Positions 9,901 to 17,238 are shown, counted from the first letter of the stretch. The stretch is 64,000 nt of DNA from Saprospiraceae bacterium (GCA_022841345.1 JALHRR010000019.1:25795-89794); one strand, 5' to 3'. Notes: generated from the letters alone by a model not told the origin. Numbers and translations: made by a program.

Positions 9901-12677
9901 TGGTCAAACAATTTGTGCAGGCCCATGCCTATTGGAGGCTGAAAGGACTGGAAGTGGATCTTGTTATTCTTAATGAAGACCATGGGTCATACAGACAAGA
10001 ATTGCATGATCAGATTCTGGGATTGACAGTGGGTGAAGCAGGAAATCATCCTTCTCATGGCAAACCCGGGAAGATTTTTGTCAAATCAGCAGATCAAATC
10101 TCCCCTGAAGATCGTACACTTTTCGAGAGTGTTGCCAGGGTAGTAATTTACGACATCAAAGGCACATTATCTGATCAGCTCAACAAATATGTGCCGGACG
10201 GCAATCAGTCACCGTTTATTGAAATTAAGCCACCTGTACAATCCACCATAAGATATCCGGTCAGATTGCCTTCCGATTTATTGTTTAACAATGGTATAGG
10301 AGGTTTTACACCAGACGGATCGGAGTATAAAATGTTGATTCGCAAAGATAAAACTACTCCTGCACCCTGGGTGAATGTGATAGCTAATTCCAATTTTGGA
10401 TCCGTAATATCAGAAAGCGGCTCTGCATACACCTGGGCTGTCAATGCACATGCTTACAGACTCACACCGTGGAGTAATGATCCGGTTAGTGATAATGGGG
10501 GAGAAGCATTTTATCTGAGAAATGAAACTACCGGGCATTTTTGGTCACCTGCGCCCTATCCGGCCGGCAGTAATGAACCATATGTAACAACTCATGGATT
10601 TGGCTACTCGACATTCGAGCATAATACGGACGGGATTAGCACTGAAATGACTGTTTTTGTTGATAAAGATCTTCCTGTCAAGTTTGTCATGATTAAAGTT
10701 AAAAACCTTTCAGGACAGGAATGTAAATTGTCCTGCACAGGCTATCTCGATATTGTACTGGGAGATTTGAGATCCAAAACAAGCATGAATATTATATCAG
10801 AATATGATGTTAATTCAGGCGCCTTACTTTTCAAAAACCGGTATAATTCCAGCTTTGCAGAGCGGGTCAGCTTTTTTAAAGTAAATAGCAAGCATATCAC
10901 ATATACCAGTGACAGAGCAGAATTTATCGGGAGGAACAGGAATTTAAAGCACCCTGAAGCAATGAAGAGGACCAGACTTTCCGGAAGAACCGGCGCGGGA
11001 TTAGATACCTGTGCTGCCATTCAGGCTAGCTTTGATCTGCTTGATGGCGGAGAAAAACTCATAATTTTCCAGCTGGGAAATGACATCAATCAAAGTGCAG
11101 TTGTTGATTTAATAAATAATTTTGGCACTACAGAGTATGTCCTTCGTTCTCTGGAAGAAGTAAAGGGATTCTGGAAAAATACATTGCAGAAAATTCAGGT
11201 CTCAACTCCGGACATCGCTTTGAACCTCCTTGCCAATGGCTGGCTGGCCTATCAAAATATGTGCTGCAGGATTTTCGCCAGAAGCGGATTTTATCAATCA
11301 GGAGGTGCATTTGGATTCAGAGATCAACTCCAGGATATCCTGAGTGTCCTCATGAGCCGGCCTGAATTGGCAAGACAACAAATATTGCTTAATGCGTCCA
11401 GACAGTTTGTGGAAGGAGATGTTCAGCACTGGTGGCATCCGCCTGAAGGCAGAGGAGTCCGTACCCGATGTTCTGATGATTTATTATGGTTGCCATTTGC
11501 TGTGACGAGGTATATTTCTGTGACCGGGGATACAGATATTCTTTTGGAGGAAGCAAATTTTCTGGAGTCCAGGGAATTGCACCCGGGGGAAGAATCTTTC
11601 TATGATTTGCCTGCCATAAGTCCTCACCATGGATCTATTTTTGAACACTGTGTTAGAGCTATCAAGCGAAGTTTAGATTTCGGTGTCCATGGATTGCCAT
11701 TGATAGGTTCAGGTGACTGGAATGATGGGATGGATCGTGTAGGTCTGCATGGAAAAGGAGAAAGTGTTTGGCTAGCATTTTTCCTCTATGATACACTTAC
11801 AGGTTTTGCTCCTGTAGCTGAAAACTTTGGTGATTCCAATTTTGCAAAGTTGTGTATGGAACAGGCTTCCATGTTGCAGAATAGTATTGAGTCTGAAGCC
11901 TGGGACGGCGAATGGTTCAAGCGCGCATGGATGGACGATGGTTCTGAATTGGGCTCTTCTGATAGTCCCGAATGCAGGATTGATGCTATAGCACAAAGCT
12001 GGTCAGTCTTATCTGATGCAGCAGATCCGGGCAGACAAATTCAGGCCATGAATTCACTTGACAAACATTTGGTGAAGAGAGAACTCAGACTGATACAATT
12101 GTTGGATCCGCCATTTGATGACAATGGACCCAACCCCGGATATATCAGAGGATATGTACCGGGCGTAAGAGAAAATGGTGGGCAGTATTCTCACGCTGCA
12201 ATTTGGGCATTAATTGCATTTGCTAAATTGGGGGACAGAGATAAAGTATATGAATTATTCAGCATGATTCAGCCTGTGAGTCATGGGTCTGATCCTGAAA
12301 GACTCAAAGTATATAAAGTGGAACCCTATGTCATGGCTGCGGATGTGTATGCCAACGAGTCTCATAAAGGAAGGGGTGGCTGGACATGGTATACCGGCTC
12401 TGCAGGATGGATGTACCAGTTTATTATACATGCCTTGCTGGGAATAGATCAAAATAAGGATCAACTGATATTTAAGCCGTGTTTTCCATTAGATTGGCCC
12501 AAAATTTCAATAGTTTACAAGTATAGAACCTCCGTTTATAATATCTCTGTTTTCCAGTTCGATGGAAATGAACAGAGCTGGTGGAAGCTGGATAATCTAA
12601 AGGGAAATGGAGAATCCATTAAATTATTGGATGATGGATTAGAACACAAAGTAGAAATGCATTTCAATATTAGGTAG
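3990..12677 (+). CDS. ndvB: Cyclic beta-1,2-glucan synthase (GT84 / glucoamylase-like / GH94)
   Basis: 2895 residues, close to the roughly 2800-residue rhizobial NdvB/ChvB enzymes, which build and cyclise beta-1,2-glucan from UDP-glucose at the inner membrane. Order seen: N-terminal region; membrane helices near 425-485; a GT84-type glycosyltransferase with LDADTQLP near 640, AEGSFIGKGIYD and RQQRWIRGDWQ near 785; further helices near 835-880 and 955-995; a glucoamylase-like domain with SWSGSMFEYLMP near 1395 and MVHHQGMSLL near 1540; and a C-terminal GH94 phosphorylase-like half with GVRTRCSDDLLW near 2490 and GSGDWNDGMD near 2570, whose Asp is the likely acid catalyst. All three enzymatic blocks look intact. 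It is monocistronic and followed by a strong terminator. In proteobacteria the product is an osmoregulated periplasmic glucan. A role in osmoadaptation here fits the stress genes downstream but is inference. Confidence 0.93.
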   Translation: MKVSSIPVFDILSKLRDYFQGEHEIRKEDHGAPFRSELYSLDQMDMHGVVLARSHKLLHKSSSDTLLKRLDNNEKTLLEVRNLLVESIRDGKLITPAAEWLLDNFYLIEEQVVIARKHFPKGYSQGLPHLSSGSSEGLPRVYDIVLELISHSDGRVDINGLSSFISSYQSVKILTLGELWALPIMLRLAVLENLRRIAGQIALDMIDYNLADYWSDKFVKTVKEEPADLILIIADMARSKPVLSGPFVAGLTRHLQGKGLELMLPLNWMEQQLNSKGSNSLDLVRAENQRQAADQVSVRNSIGTLRFLGSTDWHEFVETLSSVEAVLKKDEAGIYAKMDFATRDCYRHVVERIAKSSLLTETEVAEKILGLTKGHDEGFQRTERQKHIGYFLIDKGFSTAIKVCGMKLSFFQKFKMTLKQHPMFLYSLAMILLTCGIAGGMVSVTYPYFADQIWIIVLTSLLALAGAAQLSLSLINWLATILVSPKLLPKMNFSKGIPPEFRSLVVVPTMLSDADFIDSQIEALEIRYLANKDENLHFGLLTDYLDADQEHMPGDEELLKQVSERIVALNQKYHREDQDIFFLFHRNRTWNPKEEKWMGYERKRGKLAALNALILGRGQGQFSKVIGLTSILSNVRYVITLDADTQLPREAAWKMVATMAHPLNHPIIERHLNQIEEGYTILQPRVASRISPGGITPYLRLQGMAIGIDPYTRMSSDVYQDLFAEGSFIGKGIYDVNVFDRILEGTLPENRILSHDLLEGSYTRSGLLSDVLLYEENPSQYWVDMRRQQRWIRGDWQIAAWIFPFIRNPEGKWIRNRLSALSKWKIFDNLRRSLLPLTLLLMLILGWTILANPVFWTIMVINIVLFASVAAAGWQLLHKPPDLPVNAHLMEVVVSVRDLLIRFVFNMAVLPFEALLHTHAVLRTLWRVLISKRKLLEWTPSGNISFKDFTIRTVYNWMCISPFVAIACAIYLVYMGSGAIFVAGPILLLWLLSPVIVWRFSTTLKATEAVLSEEHTIFLHKIARKTWGFFEQFVTDSDHWLPPDNYQEQPVSAIAHRTSPTNMGLALLANLSAYDFGFISAGSMLSRTGRTLHSMQQLDRYKGHFFNWYDTLSLRTLHPRYVSTVDSGNLAGHLLTLKQGIITIENQPVISIRNIEGLLTTVRIVKDISNGQFGNTVDHLEKDLKSYIDQNILTVGSVCKLIFQIRIQVDGLTESQSVDDTELYRWTRELKEQVIDLESELHQMVPWASKLPRQKAPESLGDWETMPSLKALANFTLEYKSKLNSNGNGIHSGSEHEELLHYFQIISQKVKEREDLIFELAEICEEFSDLEYDFLYDKATNLLRIGFNVDENRRDDGFYDLLASEARLGIFVAIAQGKLPQDSWFALGRLLTNSGGDPILLSWSGSMFEYLMPQLVMPSYDHTLLAQTNKASVNRQIQYGAQRSIPWGISESAYSRVDAGRIYQYRAFGVPGLGLKRGLEDDLVIAPYATMLALMINPEKSANNLQVMAAQGFEGQYGFYEAIDYTPSRLQRGMPLSIVNSYMVHHQGMSLLSLAYVLLDKPMQHRFISELRFQATLLLLQERVPRATVFYAHTADIVETHSHIVDSQIRSIPTANTHIPEIQLLSNGRYQVMVTNSGAGYSKWKDIAITRWREDTTQDNRGIFCYIKDIISGDFWSNTHHPTMHRAKEYEAIFSQGHIEFRRLDFGIETKTEIVISPEDDTEMRRIKLSNRSNTTRVLEITSYAEIVLASQASDESHPAFSNLFVQTEILSEFKAVLCTRRPRSSDEKPPWMFHHMDAYNVDVEMVSYETDRMQFTGRGKTLANPQGLHADLLGGSQGAVLDPIIAVRYRLRIKPGQSAVVDMIYGISDTRESCEALMHKYRDRYLKKRAFELFWTHSQMLLRQINASEADGQLYDRLAASVIFNNPALRADSTVISSNFRGQSSLWSHSVSGDLPIVLVHIFNQENIELVKQFVQAHAYWRLKGLEVDLVILNEDHGSYRQELHDQILGLTVGEAGNHPSHGKPGKIFVKSADQISPEDRTLFESVARVVIYDIKGTLSDQLNKYVPDGNQSPFIEIKPPVQSTIRYPVRLPSDLLFNNGIGGFTPDGSEYKMLIRKDKTTPAPWVNVIANSNFGSVISESGSAYTWAVNAHAYRLTPWSNDPVSDNGGEAFYLRNETTGHFWSPAPYPAGSNEPYVTTHGFGYSTFEHNTDGISTEMTVFVDKDLPVKFVMIKVKNLSGQECKLSCTGYLDIVLGDLRSKTSMNIISEYDVNSGALLFKNRYNSSFAERVSFFKVNSKHITYTSDRAEFIGRNRNLKHPEAMKRTRLSGRTGAGLDTCAAIQASFDLLDGGEKLIIFQLGNDINQSAVVDLINNFGTTEYVLRSLEEVKGFWKNTLQKIQVSTPDIALNLLANGWLAYQNMCCRIFARSGFYQSGGAFGFRDQLQDILSVLMSRPELARQQILLNASRQFVEGDVQHWWHPPEGRGVRTRCSDDLLWLPFAVTRYISVTGDTDILLEEANFLESRELHPGEESFYDLPAISPHHGSIFEHCVRAIKRSLDFGVHGLPLIGSGDWNDGMDRVGLHGKGESVWLAFFLYDTLTGFAPVAENFGDSNFAKLCMEQASMLQNSIESEAWDGEWFKRAWMDDGSELGSSDSPECRIDAIAQSWSVLSDAADPGRQIQAMNSLDKHLVKRELRLIQLLDPPFDDNGPNPGYIRGYVPGVRENGGQYSHAAIWALIAFAKLGDRDKVYELFSMIQPVSHGSDPERLKVYKVEPYVMAADVYANESHKGRGGWTWYTGSAGWMYQFIIHALLGIDQNKDQLIFKPCFPLDWPKISIVYKYRTSVYNISVFQFDGNEQSWWKLDNLKGNGESIKLLDDGLEHKVEMHFNIR

Positions 12678-12708
12678 CTTTAAATACAAGTACATACAGG
12701 TATCAAAA

Positions 12709-12738
12709 AAGCCCTTCCAAAGTAATGGAAGGGCTTTA
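12709..12738 (+). terminator. Rho-independent terminator of the glucan synthase gene
   Basis: An 11-bp perfect stem (AAGCCCTTCCA / TGGAAGGGCTT) with a 6-nt loop starts 31 bp after the stop codon. It is A-rich on one side and T-rich on the other, so it may also serve the convergent small gene at 12788. Confidence 0.85.
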
Positions 12739-12787
12739 TCTGAAAGAATTATTTTCAGTTATCTCATGCACTGCATGGAGTTGACTT

Positions 12788-12904
12788 TTAGTCACCTGAG
12801 GCTTTTTTACTAGCTTTCTTAGCTTTTTTATCAGCTCTTTTTTCTTTCAGATTTTTTTCAGACTTCTTCTTGTCTTCTTTCTGGACTGACTTTTCTTTTG
12901 ACAT
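12788..12904 (-). CDS. Short lysine-rich protein, 38 aa
   Basis: A 38-codon frame from ATG at 12904 to TAA at 12788. Roughly 45% of residues are Lys or Arg (e.g. KEDKKKSEKN, KEKRADKKAKKASKK), with no hydrophobic core. Small Lys-rich proteins of this style are common in Bacteroidota genomes, but I know of no assigned role. Nucleic-acid or ribosome association would be a guess from charge alone. It is convergent with the glucan synthase, shares the hairpin at 12709 and has no coding neighbour upstream for 450 bp. It could be spurious, but an uninterrupted charged composition with a clean ATG and stop favours a real gene. Confidence 0.55.
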   Translation of the reverse strand: MSKEKSVQKEDKKKSEKNLKEKRADKKAKKASKKASGD

Positions 12905-13351
12905 AATATAATTGTTTAGGCTAAGATAACGCAATTTCAATATCGAATCGTTTGAATCTGCTTCAGATGGAGATATTTTATTTTTTAGCTACCCAAAGTC
13001 GCCAGTACCCACTCTTCATTGGGTGACCTGGAACTAATCGATTTTTTGAAAACTGATTGTCCATGGGTGCCGATGTATCAGCTCATGCAACAAATTTTTG
13101 GGAGTCAATGACCATTTTCAGGAATTGAGGGAGCCTGCGCAATTTTTTTTTCAAACATTGAATTCTGTAAAATTTAAGAGAATAAATATAACTATTACGG
13201 GGAGGAGTGGGCGTAGCTTTGTATTCTGGAAATCGGACAATTATTACACGGATTAATTCGAATTAAGAAATATTAAAGATTATTTCCTTTGAGTTAATTT
13301 GATGGGTACAATTTGATTCGGTGCTATTTGTTTGACTGAATTTTACGCTCT
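12905..13351. other. Intergenic region upstream of the stress-gene series
   Basis: About 450 bp without a credible gene. It has a homopolymer run of T near 13145 and AT-rich sequence near 13200-13340, which probably holds the promoter of the membrane peptide at 13352. No repeat or RNA gene was recognised. Confidence 0.45.
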
Positions 13352-13507
13352 ATGAGTTATTTGTTATATCTGGTAGCAACAATATTAATTATCGTTTGGG
13401 CAACCGGTTATTTCGCTTACAGTGCTGGAAATGCTATTCACTTGCTATTAGTTATTGGCATCATTGTAATCATTCTCAGAGCGGTAAGAGGCAGAAATCC
13501 AATATAG
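13352..13507 (+). CDS. lmo0937-like small membrane protein (DUF5670 type)
   Basis: 51 codons from ATG at 13352. It has two hydrophobic helices (YLLYLVATILIIVWATGYF and IHLLLVIGIIVIILRAV) joined by a short Ser/Gly turn, and ends in the basic tail RGRNP. This matches the layout of the lmo0937/DUF5670 family of about 50-residue proteins (W..G..., then HLLLV.....I.R...GR). The family has no defined biochemical role but is often found among general-stress genes. It sits 58 bp upstream of the first YtxH gene on the same strand and may be co-transcribed with it. The family match is from memory of the pattern. Confidence 0.75.
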   Translation: MSYLLYLVATILIIVWATGYFAYSAGNAIHLLLVIGIIVIILRAVRGRNPI

Positions 13508-13565
13508 TGTTTTCTTTATAACAGTATTTTAAATTCATTATATAATCATAAATCAATATTTTAAT

Positions 13566-13877
13566 ATGGAACATTCAAATGGAAATGCAAAATTGATAGG
13601 AGCTCTTTTAGGAGGAGCACTTATAGGCGCTGCAATTGGAGTTTTATTTGCACCGAATAAAGGTAGCGAAACAAGAAATAAGATTGCTGGTAGCGCAAAA
13701 GACCTGGCTTCTGAAATCAAAAACAGAGTGAAGGAAGAAGCTAGTAATTTACGTAATAAAGCTGAGGATGTAAAAAACCAGGCTAAAGATTATGTTAATC
13801 AAGGTAAAGAATATGCTTCTAATAAAGCATCTGAAGTTGCCAGCCATGCTGCGGATCAGAATAGTCGCAGATCTTAA
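13566..13877 (+). CDS. YtxH domain-containing protein (copy 1)
   Basis: 103 residues. The N-terminal membrane segment ([21 protein letters not shown], about residues 10-30) is followed by the family signature [12 protein letters not shown], then a long amphipathic Lys/Glu/Ala-rich helix with repeated [14 protein letters not shown] units resembling LEA or apolipoprotein-like helices. YtxH proteins are small stress-induced membrane-anchored proteins of unknown mechanism. It is nearly identical in plan to the 16275 gene ([19 protein letters not shown]). A structured terminator follows at 13885, separating it from the holin-X-like gene. Confidence 0.88.
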   Translation: MEHSNGNAKLIGALLGGALIGAAIGVLFAPNKGSETRNKIAGSAKDLASEIKNRVKEEASNLRNKAEDVKNQAKDYVNQGKEYASNKASEVASHAADQNSRRS

Positions 13878-13884
13878 AAATATT

Positions 13885-13950
13885 GGGTCAACCGGTTAAG
13901 TCGTGAATTTGTCAGAAGGGTGCACGACCGCTTGTTGACCCGATTTTTTT
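13885..13950 (+). terminator. Extended hairpin terminator after YtxH copy 1
   Basis: The outer stem GGGTCAAC (13885-13892) pairs with GTTGACCC (13934-13941). An inner stem TCGTG/CACGA (13901-13905 and 13923-13927) lies inside it, and a run of eight T follows. The two-tier structure suggests a strong terminator. Confidence 0.8.
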
Positions 13951-13981
13951 TGTTAACTTAACACCCCAAAAGTACAAAGAA

Positions 13982-14329
13982 ATGATAGATAAGGAAAAAT
14001 GGGATTCCCTCACAGATAATGTGAAAGCATATGTAAATACTCAAATTGAGTTACTGAAGTTGCAGTTAACAGATAAAATATCCGCAGCAGGCTCTACCAT
14101 ATTCTCTTCTGTATTATTGGTATTGACCATTATATCCTGTATATTCTTTTTAAGTTGTTGGGCAGCATTATACCTTTCTGCCAGAATGGGGGACATTTAT
14201 TCAGGATTTGCTATTGTCGGTGGATTTTATCTGCTGCTTTCTATAATTTTAATTGTAGCACGCAAACAAATTCTTGTAACCCCAATAAGAAGTCAGCTTA
14301 TCAAGGTTTTATTTAAAGATGAAGATTAA
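13982..14329 (+). CDS. Holin-X-like (DUF1469-type) membrane protein
   Basis: 115 residues. An N-terminal charged helix (KAYVNTQIELLKLQLTDKIS) is followed by two hydrophobic segments (about residues 38-66 and 77-93) and a basic C-terminus. This matches the layout of the 'putative holin superfamily III' proteins that are widespread in bacterial chromosomes and are not necessarily phage-derived. The stop is 13 bp before the next start (14343), so the two genes are very likely co-transcribed. The neighbours are YtxH and a protein of unknown family, a combination I associate with Bacteroidota envelope-stress loci. No phage gene is nearby, so lysis function is not supported. Confidence 0.65.
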   Translation: MIDKEKWDSLTDNVKAYVNTQIELLKLQLTDKISAAGSTIFSSVLLVLTIISCIFFLSCWAALYLSARMGDIYSGFAIVGGFYLLLSIILIVARKQILVTPIRSQLIKVLFKDED

Positions 14330-14342
14330 ATAAAAATATATA

Positions 14343-14753
14343 ATGAGTACTCCTGGAAGAAAAAAACTTGAAGAAATCTGCGATGGCGAAGACTTAAATT
14401 GTGAGATTGAATATTTACAATCACTCAAAACTCAACAGGAGCAAGCTATTTCAGACTCTTTTTTTGCAGTTGCCCATGCCGTTAACCCTGTGACCCTTAT
14501 GAAGGACGCAATTCATGGACTGGCTTCAGTCCGTCCTACCAATGGGGATATTGTCAGCATAGGTACTAATATTGGCAGCAATTATGTGATTGAAAAAGTA
14601 CTGGGTAAAAATCGCAGTATTAAAGGGTTTGTAAGTGCTCTCATCGTTGAGAAATTATCAACTGAACTGATTAACAGGAATGCTCCTCAAATGCTTAATC
14701 AGGTAATTGACTGGGGCAAACAAATAGGCATCGATCTGGAAGACAGAATCTAG
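14343..14753 (+). CDS. Unnamed family protein A1 (paralogue of 16654)
   Basis: 136 residues, function not recognised. It aligns by eye with the 16654 product: DSFFAVAHAVNPVTLMKD against DSFGEVVDLLRPANLAKN, and GTNIGSNYVIEKVLGKNRSIKGFV against GLTFGTNMLISYLFGKNKNFKRFV, then E..ST..I..N.P in both. The shared core has an amphipathic helix, a Gly-Asn turn and a GKN...K.FV motif. No signal peptide or clear transmembrane helix is seen, though the region near residues 65-80 is moderately hydrophobic. Both paralogues sit directly downstream of a YtxH gene, so a partner role with YtxH or holin-X at the membrane is a reasonable inference. Confidence 0.75.
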   Translation: MSTPGRKKLEEICDGEDLNCEIEYLQSLKTQQEQAISDSFFAVAHAVNPVTLMKDAIHGLASVRPTNGDIVSIGTNIGSNYVIEKVLGKNRSIKGFVSALIVEKLSTELINRNAPQMLNQVIDWGKQIGIDLEDRI

Positions 14754-14898
14754 AGCACGTCTATAGTCTATAATTAATCCTGTGACTTCCTGCAAGTGAT
14801 GGGATTTTGCAATTTTTACACACCTGGTAAACCCCGGTTCAAGGAATTGTATAACAATTCTCTACGGGTTTGTAACAACATATCCTGATATAATAGTG

Positions 14899-14957
14899 AA
14901 TTTTGAGAATCATGATTGTGGAATCGGACACTTCTGATCATGATCTCAATTCAAAAT
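14899..14957. repeat. Imperfect inverted repeat upstream of 14978
   Basis: The left arm AATTTTGAGAATCATGAT (14899-14916) faces ATCATGATCTCAATTCAAAAT (14937-14957) across about 20 nt. The inner halves (ATCATGAT) are themselves palindromic. It lies just before the start codon at 14978 and could be an operator or an mRNA leader structure. Confidence 0.45.
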
Positions 14958-14977
14958 CATTAAAATAGAATAGTAAC

Positions 14978-15181
14978 ATGGATACCGAGAAAGATTTGTT
15001 GGTGAAAATTATGCAGGTAACGCGGAAGATTCAGGATAACCATCCCGAATTATGTGAATTCTTGTCTGAATTGCCTGAGACTATAGCTTCCGGTGATAAT
15101 CCGGAAGTTGATGTTGATTCTTTAAGAGATTATCTGGAATCACTGAATGAATTATTGGAGAAGGCCGGACAAGCCAGTTAA
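14978..15181 (+). CDS. Small acidic protein of unknown function, 67 aa
   Basis: 67 residues from ATG at 14978, acidic and probably all-helical (KDLLVKIMQVTRKIQ, then SLRDYLESLNELLEKAG), with no hydrophobic segment. The central ELPETIASGDNPEVDV segment reads like a loop between two helices. No family was recognised. It is flanked by an inverted repeat upstream and a clear terminator downstream, so it is probably a single-gene transcript. Its place between stress genes and the sigma factor suggests, but does not show, a regulatory role. Confidence 0.7.
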   Translation: MDTEKDLLVKIMQVTRKIQDNHPELCEFLSELPETIASGDNPEVDVDSLRDYLESLNELLEKAGQAS

Positions 15182-15238
15182 CAAGATTGATCTCATATAA
15201 TTCAATTTTTAGTTTTCAAAGAAATTTTAATTTAAGTG

Positions 15239-15264
15239 AAAAGGAGCCCAGGCTCCTTTTTTTG
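15239..15264 (+). terminator. Terminator after the 67-aa protein gene
   Basis: AAAAGGAGCC pairs with GGCTCCTTTT around a very short loop and is followed by further T residues. The stop codon is 58 bp upstream. The remaining gap to 15510 holds nothing recognisable. Confidence 0.8.
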
Positions 15265-15509
15265 TTTGCTGTATCTCACCATTCATTTTGAGTAGATGGA
15301 TTGAGTAAGCAGGGCGAAAAGAAGCATTTGGGATTCAAAAGAAATACAATCAGGAAAGAGGTCACGATGCTTGTTATCAGTGTATTTCCATAGCAAATGG
15401 AATCAGCGATTATGTGAAATATATAAGATTTGAAGGATTGCGTGTAACATATTAGGCCTTAAACATCTGCAAATTTGTAGTATCAAAGCAACAATAAAAA
15501 TTAAATATT

Positions 15510-16064
15510 ATGAATACCATACAAGCTCAAGTCACAGACAGAACGCCTTTGGTAAATGCATCGAGAAATACAAATCAAAGCTTTACCAGTATTTATGAAA
15601 ATTATGGTGCTGCAATGCATAACACAATCTTTAGAATCGTAAAATCTCAACCTGTAGCAGAGGATGTTCTCCAGGAGGCCTTTATCAAAATATGGAAGAA
15701 TTATTCTTACTATGATGATTCTAAGGGAAGACTTTTCACATGGCTTACTACAGTAGCAAAAAATTGTGCGCTTGATTATTTGAGATCCAAAGGTCATAAG
15801 CAAGCGATGAAAAGAGACCACAATCCAATTAAGGAGGATGCGATAGTGGGAGCCATGCATGTAGATCACATTGGTATCAGTGAAATTTTGAACAAAGAGC
15901 TTTTACCGGACAATAAAATTGTGATGGAAATGATTTATCTGCAGGGATACACACTGGAAGCGACCGCGAAAGAAATGGGAATTCCACTGGGCACAGTAAA
16001 AACTAAGGTCCGTAATTCGATTAATACACTTAGAAAAGTGGTTACCAGACAACAGGTTTGCTAA
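15510..16064 (+). CDS. RNA polymerase ECF-type sigma factor
   Basis: 184 residues with both conserved ECF regions. Region 2 has QSFTSIYENYGAAM, AEDVLQEAFIKIWKN and GRLFTWLTTVAKNCALDYLRS. Region 4 has MIYLQGYTLEATAKEMGIPLGTVKTKVRNSINTLR, a complete helix-turn-helix. The family directs core polymerase to stress or envelope promoters. No anti-sigma gene follows: the next gene is a YtxH protein 211 bp downstream on the same strand. That, plus its central place among small envelope genes, suggests it controls some of them, which is inference. The N-terminal 20 residues are Asn/Thr-rich and variable. Confidence 0.92.
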   Translation: MNTIQAQVTDRTPLVNASRNTNQSFTSIYENYGAAMHNTIFRIVKSQPVAEDVLQEAFIKIWKNYSYYDDSKGRLFTWLTTVAKNCALDYLRSKGHKQAMKRDHNPIKEDAIVGAMHVDHIGISEILNKELLPDNKIVMEMIYLQGYTLEATAKEMGIPLGTVKTKVRNSINTLRKVVTRQQVC

Positions 16065-16274
16065 TATTTGCAGAAGATTTTCATGACGATAATCATCAAA
16101 AAGATAAGGAGCAGTCTTAAACTTATTTAAGTAAATGCATGTTGCTCATAACATAAGACCCTGGGTATTGCTTTTCTAATCTTTATCAACGAAAGTAGAT
16201 TTTATCAGCTTTCATAAAGCGGTTTCCTGGTCAATAATTACAATTTTATTTACAAAAATTTAATCTCAATCATT

Positions 16275-16553
16275 ATGGAAAATTTAAGGGAAAACGGAAA
16301 ACTAATTGGTGCTTTATTAGCGGGAGCTTTAGTCGGCGCTGCCATCGGAGTATTATTTGCACCTGCAAGTGGTAATAAAACTCGTAAGAAAATTGCCGGA
16401 GGCGCTAAAGACTGGATTGAAGAAGCAAAACAAAAAGTAAAAAAACAAGCAGAAAAACTGGGCAAAAAAGCTGACGAACTGGAAGCACTTGCCAAAAATA
16501 AAGTAGAGGAAGCATCCAATAATGCAAAACAAAAAGTAGAGAATTTTAAATAA
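16275..16553 (+). CDS. YtxH domain-containing protein (copy 2)
   Basis: 92 residues. The membrane helix [19 protein letters not shown] is followed by SGNKTRKKIAGGAKDW and a Lys/Glu/Ala helix with heptad-like KQAEKLGKKADELEALAKNK. It is closely similar to the 13566 product, so the pair is a recent or conserved duplication. It ends 17 bp before a terminator hairpin, and an A-family paralogue follows, repeating the order of the first cluster without the holin-X-like gene. Confidence 0.88.
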   Translation: MENLRENGKLIGALLAGALVGAAIGVLFAPASGNKTRKKIAGGAKDWIEEAKQKVKKQAEKLGKKADELEALAKNKVEEASNNAKQKVENFK

Positions 16554-16569
16554 TTCCCTATTTTGACTT

Positions 16570-16620
16570 CGGCCAACTCTATAGATCTGTAGGTCTGTTT
16601 CAGTTGGCCGTTTTTATTTT
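16570..16620 (+). terminator. Hairpin with T-tract after YtxH copy 2
   Basis: The 9-bp stem CGGCCAACT (16570-16578) pairs with AGTTGGCCG (16602-16610) and is followed by TTTTTATTTT. It may act as an attenuator before the 16654 gene as well as a terminator. Confidence 0.8.
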
Positions 16621-16653
16621 AATTTTACAAATTCATTGTCCAAGCAGAAAATT

Positions 16654-17094
16654 ATGAAATCCTCTCAGATTGCATCCCAGAATGATTTGAAATTGCGCAT
16701 ATTGCAGCTCAAAGCAGAGCAAAATCAAGCTACAGAAAATCTTAAGGACTCTTTTGGCGAAGTAGTAGATTTACTCCGCCCTGCAAATCTGGCAAAAAAT
16801 ATCTTCAGCGACCTTTTTCAGGACAAGCAAGTCCAGCAAGATCTAACGCAACTGGGCCTGACATTTGGAACTAATATGCTCATCAGCTATCTGTTTGGCA
16901 AAAATAAAAATTTCAAACGCTTTGTTGGCTCCTCTCTTTTGGAGCAATTCAGTACAAATTTTATCCAGAACAATATTCCACTCATCATGGATTATCTTGA
17001 ATTGATTATAGCAAATTCCCAATCTGACGAAACAGAGGATGATCAGGATCAGGATCTCTCAGAAACTGACCGATATGCACAATATGCCCAGTAA
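16654..17094 (+). CDS. Unnamed family protein A2 (paralogue of 14343)
   Basis: 146 residues from ATG at 16654. A TTG 18 bp upstream is an alternative start but is less likely. It shares the DSF...P.NL.K, G.N..I...FGKN..FKRFV and E.FST..I..N.P pattern with the 14343 product and then diverges into an acidic tail (SDETEDDQDQDLSETD) absent from the paralogue. The N-terminus is a charged helix (LKLRILQLKAEQNQATENLK). No signal peptide is seen. The function is unknown. The repeated linkage to YtxH genes is the main clue. Confidence 0.75.
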   Translation: MKSSQIASQNDLKLRILQLKAEQNQATENLKDSFGEVVDLLRPANLAKNIFSDLFQDKQVQQDLTQLGLTFGTNMLISYLFGKNKNFKRFVGSSLLEQFSTNFIQNNIPLIMDYLELIIANSQSDETEDDQDQDLSETDRYAQYAQ

Positions 17095-17238
17095 TTAAAG
17101 GGAGCATCTCTCTTTAGATTGGTTTTAATAAGTGAGTTTTATACTCAATTTCCGCTTTTTTCCACGTAGTATTTACGTATATATTAGGACTTGGCATACT
17201 GTCAAGGTAACCTTCATTTAACCTCAAAAATTTACATC

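Noticed and set aside
13982..14329. Prophage remnant, because of the holin-like product
   Set aside because: No capsid, tail, integrase or lysis gene is present. Holin-X-like proteins are common in ordinary chromosomes.
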